Shown: in pieces, positions 11,632 through 21,652 of the stretch
Layout of the letters: each line of letters opens with the position of its first letter
Numbering within the stretch: the first letter of the stretch is position 1
Source: Dillenia suffruticosa
Lineage: Eukaryota; Streptophyta; Magnoliopsida; Dilleniales; Dilleniaceae
Direction of reading: 5' to 3'
DNA length: 64,000 bases
Assembly: GCA_033439265.1 (NCBI GenBank)
Contig: JAVTVX010000010.1
Coordinates: 20,387,056-20,451,055, forward strand
Notes under the pieces: generated by a model
Told to the model about the DNA's origin: nothing
Databases searched by the model: none
The model's input: only the letters and a program-made list of their open reading frames with translations
Made by a program: the position numbers and the translations under genes

Positions 11632-13098
11632 ATGGTGGCGGAGGGCACAACATCGGCGACAATGCCGCTGCTGTTGAACATGGTGAGAGCCCGAGATGAC
11701 GAAGACGGAGAATCCGATCGTCAAATTGTCGTTGCAAACCTTAACAGCAACATCAACATCAATAAACCGTTCAAATTGCCGGATGGTTGGGTGGTTCGGG
11801 GAAGACGACGTCGTTTCGGTTATCGAGTCGACAAGGTTAATTCCTTTTTTTTTTTTTTCTTTGGATAAATGTTTTTGAGGGTTTCTATGACTATGTGCTT
11901 TGATGAATTGTTAACCTGATTGCTCGAAGAAATGAGTTGTTTTCCTAAAACGAAGAATGAAACACTAGGAAAATTTGGCACAGAATTAAAACTCTCTTCT
12001 GTATCATTTTTCTTTAACAAATTGCAATAAATAATTGCATTCTGATCTTCACCATTGACAATCTGGTTTTTACATTTGAAGTACTAAAAACTTTATAAAT
12101 ATATAAAACGATCTCTTCACTTTCAAATTATTTACGTACACAAAACAAGAAGACCATAATTATTACTCAAACCATACTTTTCATTAAAAATTATGAATGC
12201 TGGTTGACACCCAATCTCTTTTCACTTGCAAAAAATTAGAAAAGAAAATAAATACTTGTGTTTTGTACATACATCGAAATACTAAGACTTAATGGCCAGT
12301 TTTTTCTCTAATTATTGTATTGTTATTATGCTTGTCCAGACTGGTGTTATGTTAAAGCAGGACAGTGTAATTTTATTTCTTGACGACTAACTACATTAAA
12401 CCTTAACCCCCCAGATAAATTTGTATGTCTATTTTTGGTCTATGTTCAAGCATGAACAGAATAGCGCGTTGCTTAGGCGCTTGAAAAGTATTTGTGCGAC
12501 AAAATGAAATTTAAAGCATTCCCAGTAAGTATTTAAGTAAAGGGATTATGTGTGCTGATGGTCCCTCCGTTTTGATAATATGGTTGCTTGAGTATGGCGG
12601 TTTGGTATGGCTGTGGCTCATGCTCAGTTTCATTATGCAGTATTACTATGAACCTAGGACAGGCCGACAGTTTCGATCACTGAAAGCCGTTGAGAGGTAT
12701 TTAGCAGAAGAAGATATCGACGTAACAATGCCTCTCAAGGCATTGATTGCACCAAAAACGGTGAGTTGAGATTTGTTTCTTTTAACCCTTTCCATTTGAA
12801 GATAAAGTTTGGTATATGGGGCTGCTCTTTGAGACCGCTAACTGCATATTGAATGCGTAAAAGCTCCTTCCAGCCTTCAAGAGATTCTAGTTCTTTGAGG
12901 GAAAATGTTAATGGCAAGAAGATGAAAACTCCTGGGTTTAATTCCCCACCAGCAAAGATCAACTGGGTTTTTAATGGTCCGCGGGGTGATGAATGGAGTC
13001 CTTTCATGGATGGCTTCAAAGTTTCAGACTCTATCAAGCAACAATGGGCCGAGACCTTTTTGTCATCTATGAGTGGCAGAAAAGCCAGAACACAGTAA
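11632..13098 (+). CDS. MBD7: methyl-CpG-binding domain protein, MBD7-like
   Basis: Nuclear protein that should bind methylated CpG through one MBD. Exons are 11632-11835 (ends GACAAG|GTTAAT), 12641-12760 (after TTATGCAG; ends ACG|GTGAGT) and 12874-13098 (after CTCCTTCCAG). All junctions are phase 0, giving 182 residues. The MBD spans about residues 45-100: KLPDGWVV, an Arg-rich loop RGRRRR, then DKYYYEPRTGRQFRSL across the first junction and KAVERYL. These are the conserved positions of the MBD5/6/7 class. The tail from KINWVFNGPRGDEWSPF to SSMSGRK resembles the conserved C-terminal domain of that class. In MBD7 this tail is used for partner binding. Arabidopsis MBD7 has three MBDs; this gene shows only one. 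MBD5 or MBD6 orthology is possible on sequence alone, and the neighbouring genes favour MBD7. A second ATG (codon 11) is an alternative start. Confidence 0.85.
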
Positions 13099-14464
13099 GC
13101 TGAGGTTCTTACCGGGCCTAGTGGCCTGTATAGGACAGGTAATATGGTTTGCCAAAAGTAAGCTTTTACTCTTCATGAAGGCTTTTCCAAAACGTTCCAT
13201 TTGATTATAAATCAAGACTATCTAACTTATCTTAATTTGAATGGCATTTTGCTGCAAGGCTTAAGGAGGGGGTTAGATTCAAGAAAAGGTGCATGGAATG
13301 GATGAAGGCGTTTCGGTTTCGGTGGTGAAATTTTGATGCAATTGTGCAGTGACACTTGAGTTTCTGCTATTTATGGACGTATGCTTGTCATATAAAACAT
13401 TCTCTCTTTACTGGTTATGGACATGAGAGCATTCTTACGGATATATATATACATGTGAGTGCACACGGGCGCGTGTTTTGTGTAAAATAACAAACTGAAC
13501 TTCACTCTTTGTGATGTATCAGTAAAACGTTGGGCACGAGCATCAAACAAAGAGTGCGTAGGTTCAGAACCTTTCTAATGTAGTTAGCAAGCTAGGATTT
13601 GGTGCTAACGTGTGAGCATTCTGGCTCCGCTGGCTTGAGCATCTGGTTATATAAAGGAGTACTTAAAATTGGAACAGTCTTTCTTGTTTGTAGAACAACT
13701 TAGATCGTAGAAGAATAAAGAGCTAGAGTTTACTGCAGGTGGTCGTTCAGTCAAATCACTTCTACCGTCAGCCGACAGCAAGGACATCAATATCCATACG
13801 ATGGTCTTGGTTGCTAAGTCATTCAAGAAGACTCAGGTTATTGATCAATTTAGCTCTTCCATAAAAGGAGGCCAAGCGTATCTTCACCAAATTTTTTTTT
13901 TTTTTTTTTTTTTTTTGTTTTGTTGTGGGGGGGGGGGGGAGGCTGATGGTAGAATAATAGTTTTTATGCTCCCATCTGAACCGCCTGCATTTTGCAAGAA
14001 AAGTTGCATAAGGCATCCAAAAAACAGATTGCAGAACCTAGACATCCATAATAAAGGTTTCCTAGTATATCTGCTGTCACTGAGATGCGACTGAGAGAGA
14101 GAGTTTACCATCCAAAGGGAGAGAGAGAGATTTATGCAGATAGAAATTCCTAATGTTGATATTGCTCCAGTACCAAACAAGACAGTTTGAACACCTGAAT
14201 CTGATTTATCACCTGTTCTTAAGGCATTCCTAAAATCGGTACAATTTAAAATAAAAAATGAATGATTTTAAAGAGAGATCCAATCTCAGAAGATCTAGTT
14301 ATGAGCAATTAAAACGACAAAGTTGGAATTTTCCAATTGAAATATTAAATAAATAAAAAAAAAAACGGATGATCAGGGAGGTAATCTGCCAGTCACATAT
14401 AAAGACAGCTTATCTCTCAGAATTGAAGCTGTTTTGTCGACGGATAAAAAAAAAAAACGGATGA
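13099..14464. other. spacer between convergent MBD7-like and ALP1-like genes
   Basis: Contains the 3' ends of both neighbours. A T25 tract (13892-13916) is followed by G13 (13927-13939); the overlapping frames at 13801-14180 exist only because of this low-complexity run. The right end carries the first unit of an 80-base tandem duplication of the ALP1-like 3' end. Confidence 0.6.
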
Positions 14465-14537
14465 TCAGGGAGGTAATCTGCCAGTCACATATAAAGACAG
14501 CTTATCTCTCAGAATTGAAGCTGTTTTGTCGACGGAT
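14366..14537. repeat. tandem duplication of the ALP1-like 3' end
   Basis: Two 80-base units, 14366-14445 and 14458-14537, appear identical and are separated by A12. Each starts CGGATGATCAGGGAGG and ends GTCGACGGAT. The inner unit contains the last codons and the stop of the ALP1-like gene. The outer unit puts a copy of that coding end into the 3' untranslated region or downstream DNA. Confidence 0.92.
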
Positions 14538-17500
14538 TCACAGACCTGTTGCCTGTATCCAGTATCATGGTGATGAGACAGGGGCAACTCATCTTGCATA
14601 TCATCTTCCATATCAATGATTATGTTATGGAGCAAGCAACAAACAAAGATGATCCTTGGTAGTTTATGCTTGTCAGGTCTCCACATTACTCCTTGTATAA
14701 TCCTCCACATCTCCTTCAACCTGGCCAATGCCCTCTGTGCCACTACCCGTGATGCAAAATGCCTTTTGTTGAACTCAGTTTTATACTCTGAAAGTTCCTT
14801 GCCCTGATAAGGTGTCATAAGCCAAGGTAACAATGGGAACCCTGAATCTCCAACTATGTATTCCCTCAATTCTGATCCTTCTGACAGTTCCATCTTCTTG
14901 CCATTTAATCTCTTACCTTTATCACAAAGCTTAAAGAAATTTGAACTACGAAGCACCATATCATCACTCATTTTTCCAGGCCAGCCAGTTACAATGTCCC
15001 GGAACTTCATATTGGGGTCTACAATAGCCTGCAAGACCATGGTATGATTATTCTCACGATCAAGAAACATGTTACTGGCAGGGTCAGCATTACGCAAGCA
15101 CATCATGACATGGGTTGTATCGATTGCCCCACAACAATTAGGGAGGCCCCTTATTTTCTCAAACTTATTTTTTATGTCAATCATCTCGGCTTCCGTAGAA
15201 GGCCATTGGAGGTGGTGTACTCCTCTTTCTTCCATGGCCTCCACAAATCGCCATGTTGCTTGGGACACAGTTGAGTGGTTCATTCCAAATGCCTCACCAA
15301 TTGTCAATAGTGACTCTCCAGAGCTTAGCCTTCTTAGAGCTACAGCCACTTGATCGTTTAAAGACAAGGGCTTGCCATCTGTGAAAGTCAATCTTCCTTG
15401 CTTAGCCAGCAAATCTTCCTTCACTAAAGAAGAAATATAGCTGAAGGTTCTTCTGGAGATCTTGAACATTATTTCAAACTTATCCAGATTCCTTGATGGA
15501 GATGCAGGACCTAAAGACACAAAGCGGAGGCTCATAAAGCATTCCAAATTTGCACCAAACGTTCTCCTCCAAAATATCTTATAGAAAAACTTAAGAGAGA
15601 AATAGGAAGAGAGCCAAAGCACAAGTCAAATTTTATATATCAAATCGAAGATATAAGCTACCAGAAGATGAGTATCTGGTTTTTCTTCAAGATGACAACA
15701 TGAGGTGACTTTTTAGTACTTGTTGCACTTATATGAAGTGAAAAACTTTAATGAAGGTCACTACCATCATGAAAGTAAGCTCTCAAATATACGTGATGCA
15801 CTAACCATTGGTATATGAAGTGGGAGAGACCCTCATAAGAAATATGCTAAACCACTAACATGGTCCAAAATTAACAAAACCAAAATTGGAATCTAATATA
15901 TGCCCAAGAACAGATAATCAGATGCGGGTTTCCTTTTTATTTACCCATGCAATGATTCATAATCAAACTGATAAATGCTTCCACCTCAAAAAATTGTTGA
16001 AGTCTATGTCCACATAAGCTACATCAATGCCCCTCTTCAGATCGAAGAAAATTATAGGAAATTTGAAAAAGGAAAAAAAATAGAAAACTTTATTCTTACC
16101 CATAAATCTCCACATTTAGTGTCAAATCAAAAGCTTTGATTTTTGCACTATGGTTCTCTTAAGTAAAGCTATGGGTATGGCTGCTTGCAGAAGAACAAAC
16201 CACCCAACTTCTCACATAACCAGGAAAACCATTTGGTTTCTGTCCACCTTTTTGTAAAGCGATAGTACTTTAAACTTGTAAATTCAAACTAGTAAGTGAA
16301 CTCGGAATCTTATACAGATAATAATAGCATAAGGTTAAAGTTACAACTCTAAGGCACATGTTGACAAATTAAAAACTATTCTTTGAACAGCCATAGATAA
16401 GTCTAAAGAAGTAAGGATCTTTAGGCCCCGCGAGGGGTGGGGGGGGGGGTGGGGGTAGATTAAGATAAGAGAACCAAAATTGCCAAATTTAGTTGTTCTG
16501 TTAAAACAAATGAAGAAGTTGTGCAAAATCATCTATGACAACCACGTAGAAGTGCGGGTATTTGATAACAGTACTCTATCCAACTTTAAAGTAGATGCAA
16601 AATGAATGCCCTGGCTATTGCTTATCTTATGAATCTTCCTCTAACTTTCGGTATGTGCAAAGTAAAATAGATATTAAACTAATTGCAGTTGCTGCGTGGA
16701 GAGAACAAACGAGAAGACTCGGTATGCACAACAACTAAGATCAAAACTTATAGTACCAAAGGTGGAAGACCCAGACAAGAATTAGGAGTCAGTGAAGCAA
16801 ACCCCCCCCCCCCCCAGGGGGTATTGCTCAACAGCACTAACAGAACTAGTAAACTAAAATAAACCTTCAGGTATTGAGACTTCTGTTGCCATCTGAAAAC
16901 TACACTAAAAGAGAAGATGTGACTAAAATCACCATCTATGGAGGAATGAAAAAGAAAAAGGTAACTCGCTTGATTTTGTGTATATGGCCAGTCTGTGAAC
17001 GTAAAAATATTCTATACCGTACTGCCATATCATCTATGCAGAATTAGTTATTCGCTCATCTTAGAAGTGCAGTGTAATGCATCATTGCTTTGTTTAGAAT
17101 TTAGCTACAAATTCTCCCAGTCTGAGGCTATGAGCTTGGCATTCTGGAGTAGAACTAGTACCTCAGTAGGTTGATTACTTGGCCATTTAAAAAAATAAAA
17201 TAAAATAAAATGAAATTGCATGGGAGTAATAGTTTGTGCCTTATTATCATTGACTTCTTGAAACAAGTTCTCTAAATTGGGGACAAAGCATAATTGCACA
17301 CCAAGAAATAACCCTCATTGCATTCTGGTGTTTGTACCAACAGGTTAAAGTACCAGCACCCATCAGTGGCACCTTGCTAGGTTGCTAATACTTTCTAGAC
17401 CTGTTGATCTTCCTGAATATGTTGGAGAAATTCCATATGATGCCCAAGTTGAGATAAGTTGGGGTGCATCACTTAAACCTGGCAGTTTGGAGTGCCACAA

Positions 17501-19261
17501 TTTTGTGCAATATATTTACAGTTCGATATCTGAGGTACTTCCTAGTTTCCTTAACCTTGGAGCTTCTGTGTTGACTCTGTGGCTGGAAAGAGTGATGAAT
17601 TTCATTAGGCCTTTAGAATAGATTGAGAAAAGTTGCATCTTGATCCATCATCACGTGAGTGCCAACAACAATTTCTTCTTATTACTGCTATTAGATGAGC
17701 TCTTACAACTACGGGTTTGTAAGGACAAGCAAGTTTTATGCCCATATGATCCCTTTTAAAACCAGAATATCTAGTTACAATCACACTCCTATCTTTCAAC
17801 TCCCCTGTGCCCTGTACTTGGCTTCAGTGGCCATTATTCTCGGGACCATCCTCAACGCAATAGAAAATTCTTGGGTTATAATGCATACAGCAACAGGTTG
17901 GAGAACATAAAGGCAGTAAACTTCTATTGAGGTCTGTGCAATACAATTCTTTGAGAATGTCTAAAGCTGGTATTACCTCTCAACCAATACGATAGTCTCC
18001 CTTCAAACAGGAAAGATCACCCATTTATATTGAGATAGTCAATAGAGCTGACTTCAGCAGTTAGCAGAAAAGGATTTAACCTATATAATGTGAACTTGCT
18101 ATTGGAAGTAACTTGCTAGAGTGCAGCTGTTATCCGACTTCTCCAATAAGATGCCTAGACCTATTTAAAACAGTTCCAGCCTGGCAGTAGAAAAGTGCTG
18201 ATCACTTGGACCCCAACCTCAAACCCACAGAGGTTCATTCCATAGCACAATAAATTACACTTGACAGCACCCTAGGATTATCCATGGATCCTTACAAAGT
18301 CAAAAGTTATGCTTATTTATTGCAGCAATTGCTAACCTGATGCCACAGAAGCTAATTAATTCTTTCAATTTTACATTACATTCAGAAGCATGACTCAGAT
18401 TGCAAGTTCATGAACTTGTACAGAATGATTCAAGTATCTATGTATTTATGTACATTAAGAATTGGGTTGACCTATCATTTTTTCACATATAGGATGTGTT
18501 TCAAAAATATCAGAACGACCAAATATGCAACACTGAACCCTAGCCAATCATACAGCCATATATATCTAAGCAGAAGACCCTAATTCATTTCTAATTCCTA
18601 GGCTACTCTTCAATTTCCAAAGGGGTAATACTATGTTGGACTATGGTACAGGTAACAGGTCTCGAAGTAAACATATGGTGAACATCCATTGTGGGTTCTC
18701 AACTTCGTATATGTAAATGCACACCAGGATAACTACTTACATAAATTGGATTTCTTATTGCACCCATCCTCTATGAATTTGTCTAATGTTAGAACCGAAC
18801 AAATTCTTGTCAACAGATGACAAAATGAAACCCTATGTCCATCCTTCACAAACAGTAAAATACAATTCTAGGTATTGATTGTGCATCAAATGTCAGAGAA
18901 AACAGCAATTAGGGATCGTTCTAACATGTGCCCAAATACATTTACAGTACACAACCCTTCAATGACAGACAAAGCAAGAAAACAATCAAAATTAACTAAA
19001 AATTCGATTTCAACCTTGTAAAAGATCAATCAAGAACAGCAATGTCAAAACAGAACATACATTAAAATGACAAAACGAAGTAAAGCAAGATAAAGACCAA
19101 GAAGAAGAAAATAAAGGCATGAACATACCATTAATTTTTTTGGAGAATTCATCCCACCAATCAAGAGAAGCCTCTTTTTCAGAAGACTCAGAGGCACAAC
19201 CGCTTCGCTCGACCTTTTTCTCCGACTTCCTTCTCTTCTTGAAACCTCTTATAGGTCCCAT
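14465..19261 (-). CDS. domesticated PIF/Harbinger transposase, ALP1-like
   Basis: Two exons: 19129-19261 (ends AATG|GTATG) and 14465-15510 (after TGTCTTTAG), joined in phase 1 across a 3618-base intron, giving 392 residues. The N-terminus MGPIRGFKKRRKSEKK and the WWDEFSKKING stretch match what I remember of Arabidopsis At3g55350 (protein ALP1-like). A helix-turn-helix region follows (LSLNDQVAVALRRLSSGES, NHSTVSQATWRFVE), then the DDE_4 nuclease fold with GAIDTTH (D175), GWPGKMSDD and GDSGFPLLPW (D266). Where active Harbinger enzymes read V-E-R-A-F this protein has A-Q303-R-A-L, so the last acidic residue is missing. This fits a catalytically inactive host protein. Relatives act in chromatin complexes: ALP1 with PRC2, and HDP1 in the IDM demethylation complex. 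The model replaces a longer apparent frame starting at 15622, whose first 37 residues are intron. The C-terminal codons and stop are tandemly duplicated. Confidence 0.9.
15511..19128 (-). other. long intron of the ALP1-like gene
   Basis: 3618 bases. It holds a G-quadruplex-prone G run (16434-16455), a C14 tract (16802-16815), a plus-strand exon-like fragment (17351-17532) and one copy of a 68-base dispersed repeat (17842-17909). I see no other gene in it. Confidence 0.6.
17842..17909 (+). repeat. 68-base dispersed repeat, copy A
   Basis: Begins GGGACCATCCTCAACGCAA and ends GGTTGGAGAACATA. It matches copy B at 20372-20439 at about four of five positions, in the same orientation. The family is unknown to me and may be a mobile-element fragment. 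Confidence 0.75.
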
Positions 19262-19676
19262 CGAAACACAATCGAATCAATAAATACCCAGAAAATCCCA
19301 CTTACTTAGGACACAAATACAATGAAACTAAACTAATTGAGTAAATTCACAAAAACAAAATGCTACCCAGTTGAGAAAAAAACCAAGATTGTGAAGAGAT
19401 CAAGGGAGAAGATTGGAAAAAGAATGACGGGTAATGAAGGAGTAACTAAGAAACATGCAAAGATTTATTTATGCTTTGGATGATGAAGAAGAGGTATACT
19501 GCGCTTTTTTGTGTATGAGTGGTTGTGTGTTGGAGCATGCAAGAAGAGAGAAGTTTTTTTTTTTTGGAAGAAATAGAGAAGAAAAGCTAATGAGATATAT
19601 AAAGAGGACATATGGGTTGGTGTTTGTTAATGACAATGTTGCAAGGTGAAGCGAAAAGAGACATGGAAATTGGTAT

Positions 19677-19736
19677 TTGGCAGAGTATACATCCCTCTCT
19701 CTACATTTGGCTGAGTATACATGTCTCTCTCTACAT
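19677..19736 (+). repeat. 30-base tandem repeat, two units
   Basis: Units 19677-19706 and 19707-19736 share TTTGGC(A/T)GAGTATACAT followed by a CT run and ACA. They sit about 420 bases upstream of the ALP1-like ATG, on the promoter side. Confidence 0.9.
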
Positions 19737-20371
19737 GTAATTGTAAAAGATTTTGTCCGAGAGACACGAAAGAGGGGGAGGGGTTGGCTCTCTCTAGCCT
19801 TGTTTAATTTGTTCCCGAGCTTCCTCGTTTACCATTTATTTATTTGGTCTTTTCTTATTTATTTATTTTTAGCCCTTTTTTTTTCGGCCTGACTAATCCA
19901 CTGGATACGATAAACAAAGGGAGCCAGCAGGAATAAAATAATATTAGATGCACTAATTTAATATCCTTCTATTTAATTTCTTGATTTAGGCTCCCCCCCC
20001 CCAAAAGGTGGGGTACCCCCCCGTCTCTCTCTCTCTCCACATTTGGCATAAGTATGAGGGTAAAAATTATCACGAAGTTTTTTTCCATGAGAAAAACGTT
20101 TTAATTGAATCTCTTTTTTCTTTTTTTTTTTTTATCTTGATTAGATCATCACTCTGTATCCGGAATTTTATCCCGATTAATTTGAATCGATCGATTCATT
20201 TTGGAGGTGGGTCTTTCAATATTATTTTTTTAGTATTTAGGGAGAGTTGAACTTCCGATCTGATTAAAAAAAAAAGATGTCTATTCCATTTATGTCAATA
20301 AGTATCGATAAATCACCTTTCTTTGCATTCACAAATAAAAGGAAAAAACTTTCACGATTAGTTTTAATGTT

Positions 20372-20439
20372 GGGACCATCCTAAACGCAAAGGAAAATTC
20401 TAGGATCACAATACATACAGCTACGGGTTGAAGAACATA
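20372..20439 (+). repeat. 68-base dispersed repeat, copy B
   Basis: Begins GGGACCATCCTAAACGCAA and ends GGTTGAAGAACATA. Counterpart of 17842-17909. It is followed directly by a (GA)n run at about 20455-20488. Confidence 0.75.
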
Positions 20440-21246
20440 GCATCCAATCCCTGAAAGAAAGAGAGAGAGAGAGAGAGGAGAGGAGAGAGGCTTGGGCCCC
20501 CCAATCCCTGATGAACTTTTTGGAGTCCAATGAAGGATCAGACCAGGTTAGCCCCCCAATCCCTTTCAAGTGGGTGGGCCTGAAATTACGAAGCGGCGTT
20601 GGTCTATCATTGTTTATATATATATACTGGAATTTTGAACCTGAATCACAGGTTATCCTGAAAGGCCAATCCTACGAAAATTATGACGTGGAAATCTGTA
20701 TACTCTTGTGGGCTAAGGATTATGCCCCATAATAGGCCCGCTCAAAAATAGGACTGAAAGCATTATCCAGTCTCCCTTTCTGGGACTGCATGAAATTGAC
20801 CCATGATGCGGATTGTGCATTAACAACAAATAAATGACTCTGCGTGCTGCAGGGCAGTAACGGTGGAAGCTGGCAGTGGCAGGCCTTGCCTTGTGCCCCG
20901 GTATTGAATTTTGACTCACAAAGTCATAGATTCAGAAGGTGAGGTAAGAACATGGGCTTCTTCACGGCGGTCCGAGCACACATCCTTATTTTCTCGAGGG
21001 TTGTGCAACCGTGAAGCCATGACACAACTAAGCAGTCTTTTTGGATTGGGTTATAATTCGATTGATATCATCTCATGTTCTCTTTATATAGATTTTGAAT
21101 TCGAGTTTTGCTATATACCAAAATATATATATAGCTTGGCCTAAAAAGTTCATAAGCATGAAGATACTTTATTCTTTTTTTTTTTGATACTAGGCAAAGA
21201 GGAAACACAGAGCAGAAACAAAGAAAGAAAAACAGACTAAGAGCCG

Positions 21247-21652
21247 TCACATCGGCCTTCTGCAGATTAAGGAAGGAAGAGGCAAGCTACTTCTCGTAAC
21301 CGTGCCTCTGCTTCTAAGCATCTCTACTCCCATTTTATCCTCTTGAATGAGCTGCCAAACATCAAAGGGCGGGTCGTTGAGTTCCTGCACTCCGAACCCA
21401 TTGATCTGCCCCAGAGGAGCTCTGTCAACCACATTTTTAGGGAGCATGAAGACATTATAATCAAGGTAGTTGACCAACATGTTTTCTTTTTTTTTTTTGG
21501 TTCATAGTGAAACTCGAATCCAAATCTATTAAAAGGGGAGGGGGATTAGTGCCACTTGAGTTGAAGCTCTTTGGCGACCAACACGTTCTCTTCTTGTTTA
21601 GCTCCATGAATTTTCCCACGGGGCCGATATGATGTCTCCACTAACAATAATG
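21247..21652 (-). pseudogene. coding-like fragment split by a SINE
   Basis: On the minus strand 21576-21652 reads ETSYRPRGKIHGAKQEENVL and 21247-21486 continues with NYLDYNVFMLPKNVVDRAPL, then QELNDPPFDVWQLIQEDK and a stop at 21247. If the SINE at 21487-21575 and one copy of its target duplication are ignored, the two parts lie in one frame. The composition is protein-like and free of low complexity. The left part follows an acceptor-like ATTATTGTTAG. I do not recognise the family and see no further exons nearby, so I call it a gene fragment interrupted by the insertion. Confidence 0.5.
21472..21590 (-). mobile_element. tRNA-derived SINE, copy 2, with target duplication
   Basis: The body is 21487-21575. 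On the minus strand it starts GCCAAAGAGCTTCAACTCAA, has A-box-like CAACTCAAGTGG and B-box-like GGATTCGAGTT, and ends in A11. Direct repeats flank it: GACCAACATGTTTTC (21472-21486) and GACCAACACGTTCTC (21576-21590), 13 of 15 identical. The same body occurs at 9882-9965. The element is only about 90 bases, short for a SINE, so it may be a minimal or truncated family. Confidence 0.82.

Noticed and set aside
13801-14180. Overlapping frames around the T25/G13 tracts
   Set aside because: They exist only through homopolymer runs (poly-Phe, poly-Lys, poly-Gly) and have no motif.
15511-15622. Upstream extension of the transposase frame (MLWLSSYFSLKFFYKIFW...)
   Set aside because: The family N-terminus is in the exon at 19129-19261, and an acceptor at 15511-15512 joins it in phase; the extension is intron sequence.
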